Source: Undaria pinnatifida (lineage: Eukaryota > Sar > Phaeophyceae > Laminariales > Alariaceae). Taken from it: a stretch of 64,000 nucleotides of DNA. Made by a program: the position numbers and the translations under genes. The stretch is taken from assembly GCA_012845835.1 (NCBI GenBank), contig JABAKD010000027.1:8487364-8551363 (forward strand). The letters are read 5' to 3'. Below the pieces are notes generated by a model. That model worked only from the letters and a program-made list of their open reading frames with translations, was not told the origin of the DNA and did no database searches. Position 1 is the stretch's first letter; every line of letters begins with the position of its first letter. Of the stretch, positions 13,090 through 23,802 are shown piece by piece.

Positions 13090-13680
13090 GACACCCCAGC
13101 CCTTTTTTTTTTTCCGTCGTCGTTGTTGTTGTCGTTTGATTGTTTTTTTTTGGCGATTTTTCGTTGTTGTCGTCGACGTTGTTTCCGTCGTGGTTTCCGT
13201 CGTTGCCGTCGTTTTCGTCGCCGTTTTTTTTGTTGTCGTTGTTATTGCCGTTGTGTTTTCGCCGCCGTTTGTGTCGTCGTTTCCGTCGTCGTTTTTTTTG
13301 GCCGTTTTATACGTCGTCGTGGTTGTTTGCGTCGTTGTCGGCGTTTTTTTCGTCGTTGTCGTCGTTGTTTTTTCGTCGTTGTCGTGGTTGTTTCCGTCGT
13401 TGTCGTCGTATTTCCGTCGTTTGTCGTCGTTGTCGTCGTTTTGATTGTCGGTTTTTCGTCGTCGCCGTTGTCGTCGTTGTTTTTTCGTCGTCGTGGTGGT
13501 CGTTTTTTTTAGCCGTTTTATACGAACGTAGTCGTAGTTTGCGTGTTGTCGTCGTTTTTTTCGTCGATGGTGTTGTCGTTGTTATTTTGTCGTCGTCGTC
13601 ATTGTTTTTTCGCCGTTGTATATGATGTCGTCGTTTTTTTCGTCGTTGTCGTCGATTTTCGCATTGTCGCATTTTCGTTG
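13090..13680 (+). repeat. GTCGTT/GTCGTCG degenerate minisatellite
   Basis: About 590 bp of GTCGTTGTCGTC-type units with interspersed T-runs. Purines other than G are nearly absent from the + strand. The long ORFs in all frames here are artefacts. Confidence 0.9.
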
Positions 13681-13929
13681 CGCGGCACCGATGCGTTTTC
13701 GGAAGGTTCGAACCAAGAAACGATTGTTTTAGGACGGAACACAGAGAGAGGAAAAAGAGGTCGGAGTCGGGTTTTGGGTGGTGCACGACGAATGGCGCAT
13801 GAGCATCTGAGTCAACGGAAGACCTCATTGGAAAGAGCGCGCAAGGCTGGTGGCGTCGTTACGACTCATGACAACATCGAAGCAGATGTTCAACCCTAAG
13901 CTTCTTGTGATATGAAAGCCAAGAGGCTA

Positions 13930-14455
13930 TCGTTCACGCACGTGACGATAGTGTTGATGATGATTATGATGACGATGATTATGATGACGATGATGATGAT
14001 GATGATGATTATGATTATGATGATGATGGTGATGATGATGGCAATGATGATGGCAATGATGATGGGAATGATGATGGCAATGATGATTATGGTGATGATG
14101 ATGGTGATGATGATGGTGATGATGATAATGATGATGTGTGGGGAAGGGAAATTGGGAAATAGTTGACCGGGAGTCATAGGAGAAATGCTACTCTTTACGG
14201 AAGGATACTCGATTTGTATCGGAACGGCATCTGTGCTATGTTGTCGAAGGGCAAAAATAATGTAATAGATGATGACGATGATGATGACGATGATGATGAT
14301 AATGACCACAGCGACGACGACGACGATGATGATGATGATGGTGATGGTGATGGTGATGACAATGGTGATGATGACGATGATGATGATAATGAACGATGAC
14401 GATGAGGACGGTAATGAGGATGACGATGATGGTGATGATGACGACGTCCTCACAC
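13930..14455 (+). repeat. Two long GAT trinucleotide arrays
   Basis: 13935-14140 and 14265-14455 are built from GATGAT, with GACGAT and GGTGAT variants. A ~120-bp non-repetitive spacer separates them. The Asp- or Met-rich ORFs are artefacts of the repeat. Confidence 0.93.
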
Positions 14456-14854
14456 TCTTTCACAGCTCATTTCCTTGAAATCTAGCCCGTGTCACTAAAA
14501 GAAAATCGGGAAAAGTGTTGCGTACATGGCTGTGACTTGCCAACAACGCCTTGAGCTCAGGGATAATCTTGCGTGAAATATAATGCTATTATGTAGACGA
14601 CGCATCCTACGGTAGATGGGTGAACATCTTTTTCCTCAGGCTCCTTCCTCATTGAGGGAGTTCTATATCTCCCCCCAAAAAGTTGGCTTTGGGCAGGAGT
14701 ATACGCCTGACATGGTGCACATTCCGAGAAATTAGGTGCACAACAAGGAAAGTCGTAAAACACACTTTGGATTTAAGCGGTATTGGGTCGGTCGGTCCCC
14801 AGTTGAAGAGCTCCATCAGTCAGAAAACGATGTACCAAAAAAGCAAGGCTTTCC
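14456..14854. other. No gene recognised
   Basis: Ordinary-composition sequence between the GAT arrays and a CGGGTC-rich element. No exon-like segment, repeat or RNA gene was recognised. Confidence 0.4.
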
Positions 14855-15045
14855 GCGGGTCGGGCCATTTCTCGCGGGTCGGATCGGGTCGGAACGACTC
14901 GTGAGCTTTGAAAACCTCCTGACCCCGACTGGACTCGCCCCATGAGGTTTCGGACACCTCTTGACTCGACCCGACTCGAACCGCGATGTTTTGGAGACCT
15001 CGTGATCCGACCCGCGGGAAGGGTCATGACCCGTGAAAACCCCTG
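14855..15045 (+). repeat. CGGGTC-rich element, family D copy 2
   Basis: Left half has CGGGTCGGATCGGGTCGG. The right half has the complementary CGACCCGACTCG, ending GGGTCATGACCCGTGAAAAC. Same organisation as 11340 and 41455. Confidence 0.75.
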
Positions 15046-15489
15046 TAAAATTGTGATATGAAAATATATAATTAAAAAAATGCTACCCGTATCGTATCCT
15101 AGCACGCGTCAGATGTGGTCAATCGGTGGGTGCGCAGCGGAAAAACGTTGTGGGTGTATAGTAGGTGTCTTACCTCGAGAGAGCTTCGCACGCATGCCGA
15201 CATTCCTCTTCTTGCTCCATCCATAACAGGCTCACGCCCTTTTTTGCAAGTATCAATATCACGGGACATTGGGGAGGAACCCTTCAGAAATCACCTGAAA
15301 CCCCCGTTTTTTTGGCGTCAAACTGCTTGAAAATAGAGCGGAAATATGGTTTGGAGTAATAAAACGGGCAACAAACCGCTTCCGAAATGAAGTGGCCACA
15401 GAAGAGCTACACACACAAAAACACCCGGGAAAAGATTATCTCACTTCTAACCGCAGAGGGGGGGAAACTATCATCACCCCCCGGTTGCC

Positions 15490-15672
15490 CGAGAATGCAG
15501 TTCATCCTTCATGCGACTAGCCGGACACCTCACGGCGCTTCGCGCTTGGTGCAAGCAAGGCCTTCCTGGTGGGTAAAAACCCGACGTGCTTCGTCCCGGC
15601 ATAGTAGGATGCGAGGGTCTATGGCCATACGACTACGGCCGATGCACGAACTGAGTACACCCCCGGTTGCCC
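15490..15672 (-). repeat. Family A repeat copy
   Basis: Near-identical to 440-665 over GGACACCTCACGGCGCTTCG, GTCCCGGCATAGTAGGATGC and the CTGAGTACACCCCC end. The 141-codon ORF crossing it is not considered coding. Confidence 0.75.
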
Positions 15673-15920
15673 GTTACACTAAGTCGCAGGCCGCGCTATC
15701 ACGACGGGTCATTTCCTCTGGCGCGATACTTTTTGTGCTCTTCCCGCTGAAGTTGTGTTTTGTTTTTCATCACGAGATAGAAGTTGCGGCGCACGTCCGA
15801 GACCTGTGCTAAACCACAGTTACAGTCAGCTATGACTCGTTTTCCCGAACCCCGACTCACACACCCTCCCTGAATTTGTGAAGTTGTTGTTCCCCCGAGG
15901 CCTTATGGTACGGTACCTCG

Positions 15921-16516
15921 TTAGACAACAGTTACGGCTGGTACCTGTTTTTCTTGGGAGGGGAAGTGTTCTGCCATGAACGCCAACGCCGACGGGTACA
16001 CTCTCCGCGGCATCAGCTCCGCGTTCGTGGGACCCTTAGCTTTTCCCTTAGCTTTGCCCTTTCCTTTGCTTGAGCTTCTTCCGCGACCTGCCGCACGGGT
16101 GCCACAAGAAAAAAGAAGAAACGACACCACATCACCCCTAACAAACATCAGAATAGCCTCTAGAGTCTAGACCTGAAGAAAAAAAAACCGTGTCGTTTCG
16201 GATTTCGTTTTTTTCGTGCACAATACGCGGTCGCAATTTTTACCGCGCCTTTCTTCTTACCGCCCACGCCACCTTGTCCCATTTTCTTTTTGCCTTTGCT
16301 CCTGCTCCTGCCTTTCGACTTTGCCGACGCTCCTCGTTTTTTTCGTGAACCCGAGGAGGCGGAAGCTACTACACCACCGGGATTAGTCGCGCCGCCACCG
16401 CCCCTCTTGGTTTGTGGCGACAACTGCCTTCCTCGTTTGGCTCTGCCGGCGGCTGCTTGTTGCTGTGATCGCGGGGAGCTGCTCTTGAGCACGACGGCCT
16501 TGTAATGGTCTTCCAT
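15921..16516 (-). CDS. Small Lys/Gly/Ser-rich basic protein
   Basis: Two exons on the minus strand, 16516-16261 and 16087-15921, joined in phase 1 by a GTAAGA donor and a CAG acceptor, giving 140 residues. The first half is MEDHYKAVVLKSSSPRSQ followed by basic blocks (GRAKRGRQ, SRKKRGASAKSKGRSRSKG). The second exon continues the same style (GRGRSSSKGKGKAKGKAKG) and then changes to MPRRVYPSALAFMAEHFP. The basic tails suggest a nucleic-acid or chromatin-associated protein. The PRRVYPSALAFMAEH segment loosely recalls the start of an HMG box, but no full box follows. The final residues could instead be spliced, since a GTACCA donor follows CAG at 15945. The agreement of phase and residue composition across the intron is the main evidence. 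The function is not known. Confidence 0.5.
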
Positions 16517-16829
16517 CTTGCACCGTAAAAAGCCGAGAAGCGAATCGCAGGAAAATGTGGTCGTTGTTAAAAAGAAAAAAACAACAGGATGCAAGGAAGG
16601 AGGGGACGGACGTCAGAGATAAATATCAGCGAACACAAGAGTATTGTGGCAGCACGCTTGAAAGTTCGTTGTTGAAAAAAAAAGTCGAAGACGGTACGAG
16701 GGAAGGAGTAGATTGGACACGATAAAAGCACCAGCTCGTAGAAAAATAATAAACCACGCATGCTTGATAGTCGTGGCACAACACAAAACAAAGAGGAGAC
16801 GAGGAGCGAGAGGAAAGGCGAGAAGAAAA

Positions 16830-17320
16830 CATCAGCGCATACAAGAGTCGTATATAATAGCAGGGGATACAAGGCGGCGGGGAAGGGCGCAAGAGAGGCA
16901 TCAGCGCAAAAAGACAAGAGAGGATAAAAGGAGCGGGGGGGAAAGACGAGAAAAAATATCAGCGCATGCAATAGAAATATATTATAAGAGCAGGGGAAAC
17001 AAGGCAGCGGGGTAGGACGCATGAGAAGTATCAGCGCAAAAAGACAAAAAGCGGATAAAATGAGAGAAAGGAAAGACGAGAAGGAAAAATCGGCGCATGC
17101 ATGCGAGAGAAATGTATAAGGACAGGGGACACAAGGCGGCGGGGTAGGACGCAAAAGAAGCATCAGCACTAAAAGACAAAAGCGGATAAGAGGAGCGGGA
17201 GGAAAGACGAGGAAGAGATGTCAGCGCATGCAAGAGAAATATATAAGAGCAGCGGAAACAAGGCGGCGGGGAAGGACGCAAGATCTATATCAGCGCACCC
17301 AAGATAAGTATCCCGGGGAT
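16830..17320 (+). repeat. ~130-bp tandem repeat, about four copies
   Basis: Units are marked by ACAAGGCGGCGGGGWAGGRCGC at about 16871, 17002, 17133 and 17259, spacing 128-132 bp. They also share ATCAGCGCAAAAAGACAA and AGGAAAGACGAG blocks. A weaker partial unit lies at 16590-16650. Confidence 0.85.
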
Positions 17321-17339
17321 CTTCACCGGTCAGGAGGTG

Positions 17340-17500
17340 TTCAAAATATTGAGATTCGAGTCGGGTCGGGCAAGGAGGTTTACGAAACCCCACGGGACGG
17401 GTCGGGCTGGATCAAGAGGCTATTCCAATCCCACGGGTCATCCTGACCCGATCCGATCCGCGAGAAATGACCCGACCCGCGAAAATCCCTGAAATGTGTT
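17340..17500 (+). repeat. CGGGTC-rich element, family D copy 3
   Basis: GAGTCGGGTCGGGCAAGG on the left and GACCCGACCCGCGAAAATCC on the right, a partial inverted layout as in copies 2 and 4. Confidence 0.75.
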
Positions 17501-18246
17501 TCGAAGTTTCAAACGTTAGAGGGTGCGAGGAGGAGAGAGGAAGAAAACGCCTTGAGAGAAGTATCGTACTAAATACAAGAGCAGCATTGTACATCACGCC
17601 TGACCGTCGTTGTAGAACAAGCCCAAGAGGATACAAAGGAAGGGCGAAAGGGCTCTCGCGAGGAGATGCGTTTCAGCGCGTACGCAACAAGAGTAAGATG
17701 ATATGCATTTCAACGCGTAGGCAACAAGATTAACGTACCGCACGCTTAATCTCCGTGGGTAATACTTGCGACGGAAAAAATGGACCAAAAAAAATGACGA
17801 TTCCGGAATCCGTCCCACAAAGCACAGCCAAGGGCGCCGGGCAAAGGGGGTGCTCGCTAGTGTGTCCACTAGTGTGTTCACAGCGCAACGGTTGGAGCTA
17901 TCACGAGACACGCACCGAATTCTGATACTATTGATAGTACTGCTGAAGGTTTTCCTAGAAGGCTGACAACAATATGGAAAACGTCCTTTGTTTTCGGTCG
18001 ATGTAAACGGGCCTCGAAAGGTGTATCTCTCTGGATATGGTGAAGAACCAGGACGGACGCTTGGGTGTCCTAGCGATGCCGTCGGGTTGGCATAACGCCT
18101 TTATCTCTTTAGGAATGAAGGATCAAGACAGACCACTGGGTGCGCTCATGATGTCGTTGGCTGTGACTAACCGATGTTACTGTCAAGACAGCACACCCCG
18201 AGACAACAAAATACACGGAAGGATAACCCCAGCCCTTCCCCCAACC
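17501..18246. other. No gene recognised
   Basis: Short ORFs only. GCGTTTCAGCGCGTACGCAACAAG at 17667 recurs in variant form at 17709. No domain is visible. Confidence 0.4.
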
Positions 18247-20972
18247 CTACCCCGAGAATACCAAACTGCGCACCCGAGCAAGCATGGTCTCCGACATCGG
18301 CGCTCTCCGGCTCTCCATCTCCAGCTGCAGATGGAGCAGCTCGGGGTCGTCCATTCCAAGTGTTCTCGCCGAAGACACGGCAGAAACCGCCGATTTCACG
18401 CTCGGCCGCGCTTCGACCCAGCGCCGAAACGCGGCTGACGATGGTCTGCTGTTATAGGAACTTTTATTTTCGTTGGTGGTGGCCGCCCCTTCTTTTGCGC
18501 ACGATATGGGACGCCCTTTATCGCCGACCGTGTTGCTGTTCCAGTAGAGGATGGCGGTGGTTGCCTGAGCGGCAAGGGCAACAGGTTGGTACGACAGAGG
18601 GAGGGAGGGGGGCGGGGGCGGGGGCGGGGGCAGGGGGGGGGGGGGGGACAAAGGAAAGAGGTTCTGTTCCACAATCTCTTGTTGCTCCCATTCATTGCCC
18701 ATATCGAATTATAGATACTGATTTTAGTTGCATGTTTAGCTTCAATGGCGGTCTATTGCAACTGTATTTTCGAGTGCTGTGCCGTTTGCCTAGATGGTTT
18801 TTGTGACTGCCCTCGTCTGTTGCGCACAACGTAGAATGCTATTCTGCGCCGTCCGTGTTCCTACAAAACGATAGCGGTGGTTGCATGGCGCCGGAAAAAA
18901 AGTGGTGGCGGAAAAATGGGTGGGGGAAGAATGGGTGGGGGATGTGCTCATATCGTGCACGACGGCAGACCTTGGCATCTGGGGGGGATGGCGGAAAGGC
19001 GGTTCTCTGCAACATTATGTCATGATGAAGATAATGTTTTCGAGTTAATTCGTTGCATCCAAATGCAATAGGTCGGCAACACGAACAGACGGGGGGTGGG
19101 GGGGGGGGGGGGAATTTATTTTCATGCGTGGTCGTAGTTGGTAACGCTATAGACCCTCGCATCTCTATGCCGGCACGAAGCACGCCAGGTTTTCGCCGAG
19201 GAAAAGAAGGGGGATGAGGTAAAAGGAACGTGGTTATTCCCCGAGAATACAATATTCTTCACTTTTCCCGGGCAAATGAATTGTACCCAAAGAGAACGGG
19301 TCGGCGAGACGGGGGCGCGGGGGGGGGGGACGTACTCATTTGGAGCTTGCCTTAGTCATTTGACAATGGACCACGCATCCTTTTCGAGACGGAGTGCCTA
19401 GGGTCGGGGAGGGGGGTAGGAAAAAGGAAAGACTGTTCTGTCCCGCGATCTCTCGTTGCTCACTTTGCCCCGCGAAATAGCTGCATCTGAAACCTGAAAG
19501 CGTGCGACTCATGCAGCTTCTTCGCCTTCGCTCTTTCACACGACTATATTGGCATATCAAACCTAAAAAAAAACGAAACTGGCGTTGTTGGCGGGACGCA
19601 GCAGGATGCCACGGGGACATTCATGTTACGTTATATTTCCTTGGAGGGGCGGCAAGGCTCTAGGAACAAGACACGGCACGGAAACGGATCTCTGAAGAGA
19701 ACATTCTCAAACCGGCGTTTTCATTAAAAAAAAAATCCGGGATCCCGGACACACGAAAATCGAAACAACGCCATTTTTTTTTTTTTTTTTCTCCAGCCTC
19801 CTAACCGGGCAAGTAAAAAAATATCTAGGATAAAGTGAGAGAAAACATGAAAAATAATGTGCTGTCCGCGTGTGTTTCCAGCATTACGAGAAAGATCGCT
19901 TCCAATTTTTCCTCACATCTCGTGCAGGAGGAGGTCGCGGGTTCACGTCCTCCACGCTTCGTTTTTTTTTCCCCGCGTCGACGGCAGGTCGATATCCCCC
20001 CCCAGCACCGGCGCCGGCCCCGGTCCGTGACCTTTGCAGCCTCTTCCTCCGATCGTCCAGAGCCGCCACCGGATCGCTCACCCCACGCTGATACAAGAGG
20101 CTGCTGTTTGTTGGTGCCGAGGTGGGCCTGCTCTTGACAAGGCGCAGCCCCCCTCCTGATTCTACGCGAGCAAGCGAAGAAGCATGGTGACTTGTATTTA
20201 GAGCGCTGTTTGTTCTCCTGGGTGCTCCGTTTCCTTCTGCCGATGCAAGGCGCCGGGTTGTTATCCTTGCGGCAGCAGCGGCTTGCTGTGGCGGTAAGCG
20301 CGGGAGATGCCTTCTCGAGTGAGACGCGCCCCGCATCTGCCGCGTTGCTCGTCGTTCGGGATCAACCCGGTCCAGGATCGCCGACTGTCCACCGTCGGGC
20401 ATAACGGCCGAGGTAGGCCTTTCTCTGCCCACCGCGGAAAAACGGTTCTCCAATATCGATATCCGATTGTCTACCTCTCCGTCGTCCTCGTCGCCGAGGT
20501 CCTCGTAGATGTCATCGTCCGACTCTCCCTCTTCTTGGTACAAAGATATTTCGTCGTTGTCCGTTGGCGATACTCGCGATGACTCGTCCCCTCCCCCACC
20601 TCGTTTTGTGGCGTCCCGCCCATCATGCCCCCCGCCACCAGACACGCCGCCTCCGCCCCCGCTTTTTCCTCTGTCGGAAGCGCTGACAGGTCGTTCTAGA
20701 AGTTCAGTTGCTGCTGGAACGCCGCCACCGACATTTCCCCCCCCCACTCTCTCGATTATGTGGTTCTCCTCCATTATTTGGACGCGGTGGCGACCGTGTT
20801 CCCCCGTAAATGGTGAGACTGTTCCCAGATGGGCCGAGCTGGGCATGTTGACAGTCTCTTCTAAGTTGGTTAACATTTTCCCATTCATAGTACGTGGAGT
20901 GTCGGTGTTTTTTTGGGCGTGCACATTATCTGCTGACGGCGGAAGCGAGCGTGAAGGGAGCGCAGAAGACGC

Positions 20973-21009
<37 letters not shown>

Positions 21010-22962
21010 ATCGCGTGACCCAGACCCGCCGAAAAAGGACGCACGGTTGCTGCTGAGGATGGGCGAGAGCTAGGCCGGCTGGCGCTTGGGTGATTTGGAT
21101 GGTACCCAATGCGAGACGGCGAGGCGTACCGTGAAGACTCGTGCCTCCACAGCACCATGGATTCGCGGCGAGACCTGATCGGATCAAGGACACCGTCATT
21201 TTTAATATTTTTAGCCCGTTTGCCATCTGACAAGATGCAGCGTGAGTGTCTACCACAAAAAAACGACGAACAAAACAGAATATTGTTTTCGCTGGCCATA
21301 ATTGTGTGCGGGAGGTGATCCAAGGAAAAAAAATGCGGGCGAGGCGCGACAATGGTGCGGTGCGAACAACCGTGCCAAGAGTGGTAGTTTTTGGAACGAG
21401 GATTGTTGAAGAAGCATGAACATGTACCTGGTATATATATTTATTGTGTTCCCAGATGATACTCGTATTGCGTTCAAAGTTTTCACCGCTGTGAAAAGGG
21501 TTATGCTCTAATTTCAAGAGGTTTGTCCACAAAACGCGGTTAGTTGCAATTCCGAAGAGGTCAAAACATGCTTCGACGTATGAATATATGCACATTTTTT
21601 TTGTTGTTTTTGTTGGTATCATCCTCGGCCATGAAGTCGTCGAAACGAAGGGTTTCGAGCCGCGCGCGCGCCATACCAGTACCACGTGACAGACGCTGGC
21701 CCTGGGCAAGCAATTCGCTGGGATACGGTTGAGTTTCAACTCATTTAACAACGTACAATGAAAGGTATACGAATCTATTTTGCTATATTTTCATTACTCG
21801 TACGTTGTACATACCTGGCATGTAACATGTAACATACTGGCGGCAGCAAGAAAATTCACACATGTCATCTGACAAACCAGATCCCCACTGAATTCATAAG
21901 CTAGATATTTCGGGAAAGTTAGGTCCCTATCGTACATGAATGATCTGTACGACCTAGATAATGGTCGCCGGATGGGATCTGCGTTGATACGGCTCCTGCA
22001 GAACATCTTATCATAACGACCAATGAACACAAGAGCTAGATTATCTGGACAGGTCGTGATCTATCTGTCCAACGTAGGAAAACTTGGCAACGGCGGCACG
22101 CAAACCAATGTTTTGTTAAGGAACTATTAATAGTGGGGTATTAGTCCGTTTGACCACTTGCAAAAAGATAACCAATTGCTTATACCCAAATTAAGCCTTA
22201 TAACAATCTCCCCCGCTGAAACGGCGGGATAGCAGGGCTGCCGGATACACGGGCGGACGTGTCAATATCCAAGAGGTTTCATTTCCTGGGTATACCAGCA
22301 TTTTTCAAGTTCGACATGGGGAAAGTCTGAAAAAGTTTAATATTGTGGATGGTGGGATTCGAACCCACGACCACTAACCCATGGTCCTGCCGACGACGCC
22401 ATTTGTTAAGGTGTTAGTGGGGTATTAGTCCGTTGGACCTACAGCAGTATCTTAAAGCATGCACGATTTGATGATCAGCGAGTGGTGTGGGTGAAGCATG
22501 CATAGATACACGCGCACCGCATTTTTTACATATATCTCACGTCTGGAGCGCCCATCGATCCAGCGCTTCTCCCACGCCAATCTTGACGCCCTTGTTATTA
22601 TCATCGGCGGATACCGCCGCCGCCGTTGGGGCAGATACGACGCGCTGATGACTATTTCGCGGAACAACACCGTCATCAGATAAGAAACCGCCCCCCGTGC
22701 TGCCGTTGGTGCTCTTCGTAGCGGCAGCAGTTGTTCGCTGCTTCCCTCGTTGGTCTCTGAGCAGGCTGAATGCGTTTTCTGGCAGCAACGCCAACTGCAT
22801 CCGCCGTCTAGCGTCGATTCTCGCCTGTTCAGTTGCAGCGGACACTGCCTCGTCTATGCCCGTTACGGCGGCGGGCAACGCGGTGGATGGATGGTCGCGG
22901 TCCGTTGCCACCTTGCTTGGCGCTGTTGATGCCCTCGCCGCCGTGCTAACAATGGCCGGCAT
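18247..22962 (-). CDS. Disordered RPxSA-motif protein, putative cytoskeletal/flagellar
   Basis: Three exons on the minus strand, 22962-22541, 21249-19888 and 18448-18247, joined in phase 2 each time, giving 661 residues. The start is the ATG at 22962. No catalytic domain is seen. The protein carries repeated RPxSA-like motifs: SRPSSAA, RPFSAG, ERPVSA, ERPTSA, SRPTSA and, in the last exon, SRPSSAAFRRW. It also has a poly-Gln run of about ten residues (20974-21009), Gly-rich stretches, and an acidic segment (EEGESDDDIYEDLGDEDDG). The last exon is more ordered (DDPELLHLQLEMESRR). Similar RPxSA motifs are known to me from proteins of ciliated protists, but the flagellar role is an inference. Exon B could instead end at its own stop at 19884. 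An alternative donor lies near 20060. The gene is divergent from the LRR gene at 23803. Confidence 0.65.
18600..18650 (+). repeat. G-run tract inside an intron
   Basis: GGGGGCGGGGGCGGGGGCAG followed by a pure G-run, in the second intron of the RPxSA gene. A similar run is at 19090-19110. Confidence 0.9.
19112..19200 (+). repeat. Family A repeat copy beside a G-run
   Basis: After a G-run comes TTATTTTCATGCGTGGTCGTAG, then ATAGACCCTCGCATC. Reverse orientation to 440-665. Located in an intron of the RPxSA gene. Confidence 0.65.
19326..19400 (+). repeat. Family B repeat copy beside a G-run
   Basis: G-run, then ACGTACTCATTTGGAGC, CTTGCCTTAGTCATTTGACA, CACGCATCC and TTCGAGACGGAG. Same order as at 34309 and 37002. 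Confidence 0.75.
21890..22080 (-). mobile_element. MITE-like element, family C copy 3
   Basis: Contains GATCTGTACGACCTAGATAATG and ends GTCGTGATCTATCTGTCC. Matches copy 1 in order and orientation. Located in the first intron of the RPxSA gene. Confidence 0.65.
22340..22400 (-). repeat. tRNA-like fragment (T-arm half) within a repeat
   Basis: On the minus strand GTGGGTTCGAATCCCAC is a perfect T-arm followed by CATCCA. No matching 5' acceptor arm or A box is present, so this is a tRNA-derived repeat and not a gene. The words GGGGTATTAGTCCGTT and TTGTTAAGG occur both at about 22116-22155 and 22401-22436, bracketing the element. Confidence 0.6.
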
Positions 22963-23802
22963 CACGCTATAGCGTTGGGGGTGTATGTAGTCTATGTGTT
23001 TGCTGGTGAGCTGAAAGCTCTGTGCGCAACCTTTCTTTGATACGGCAGGGAAAGGCCACGAGGGCAGACGTAGACAAGAGTTTAGCCTGACTAATAAGAT
23101 GGCAGTACGGTATCTTTTTATGATACTTCGGTACTGGGCAGGATGAATGACGTATCATAGCCAAAAAACAGAGAGCTGTGTGTTTGAGATTCTTCCTACA
23201 GCAATTCCTACTTATCTCATTCATCGTACAGTCTAGACTATACGATTCATCGTATAGACTAGTTCTAGACTACGATACCATACCCAAGTTTTACAGTGTG
23301 CATAGTATATGAAACTACAGCAGTCTTCGTTCCGGGCCCCTGCCTGTCTGTATAGACTAGACTTTACCTACAACAATCGTACTGGGTGTGTATGATACGA
23401 AAAAAAAGCAGAAATTGCCGCTGTTGTCTGATGTAATACCAGGTACGAGGTAATATGTTGCGTTGAGTATCGAGACCGTTTAGTTTTTTTGTTACTGGTC
23501 GAGTACAAAATGGCGGTTACAGTTTGTCGAAGAATTTGCATTTATTTTTGTAATGAAAACAAATCCTAAAATCCCTCATACCTGGTATGTATAGACTAGT
23601 CTATGCCCGCATGTCCGCTGGTTGGATTCGTGGGAGCTTGAAGATACGCAGCATCAAAATAGTCAGATCATCAGCAATATAGCAGCCAGTCAGTAGCAGC
23701 CACACCGCCCGACTGTCCGACTGTCTCGGCCACCTCTCGGCTGCTGCGCAGCAAGAGGGCGGAGAGAAAGGAGTAGTTGTCCTCATCGTAAGATATTCCG
23801 CC
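22963..23802. promoter_or_regulatory. Shared intergenic region of a divergent gene pair
   Basis: 840 bp lie between two oppositely oriented start codons. It holds repeated ATAGACTAG and TCTAGACTA words (23225-23365, 23589-23600) and two copies of TACCAGGTA or its complement (23437, 23579). No TATA box is obvious. Its role as a bidirectional promoter is inferred from arrangement only. Confidence 0.4.

Noticed and set aside
13896-14453. 185-codon Ile/Ser-rich ORF and Met- or Asp-rich ORFs
   Set aside because: Direct translation of GAT repeats in several frames.
22340-22400. Possible tRNA gene on the minus strand
   Set aside because: Only the T-arm half is convincing. No A box or 5' acceptor strand.
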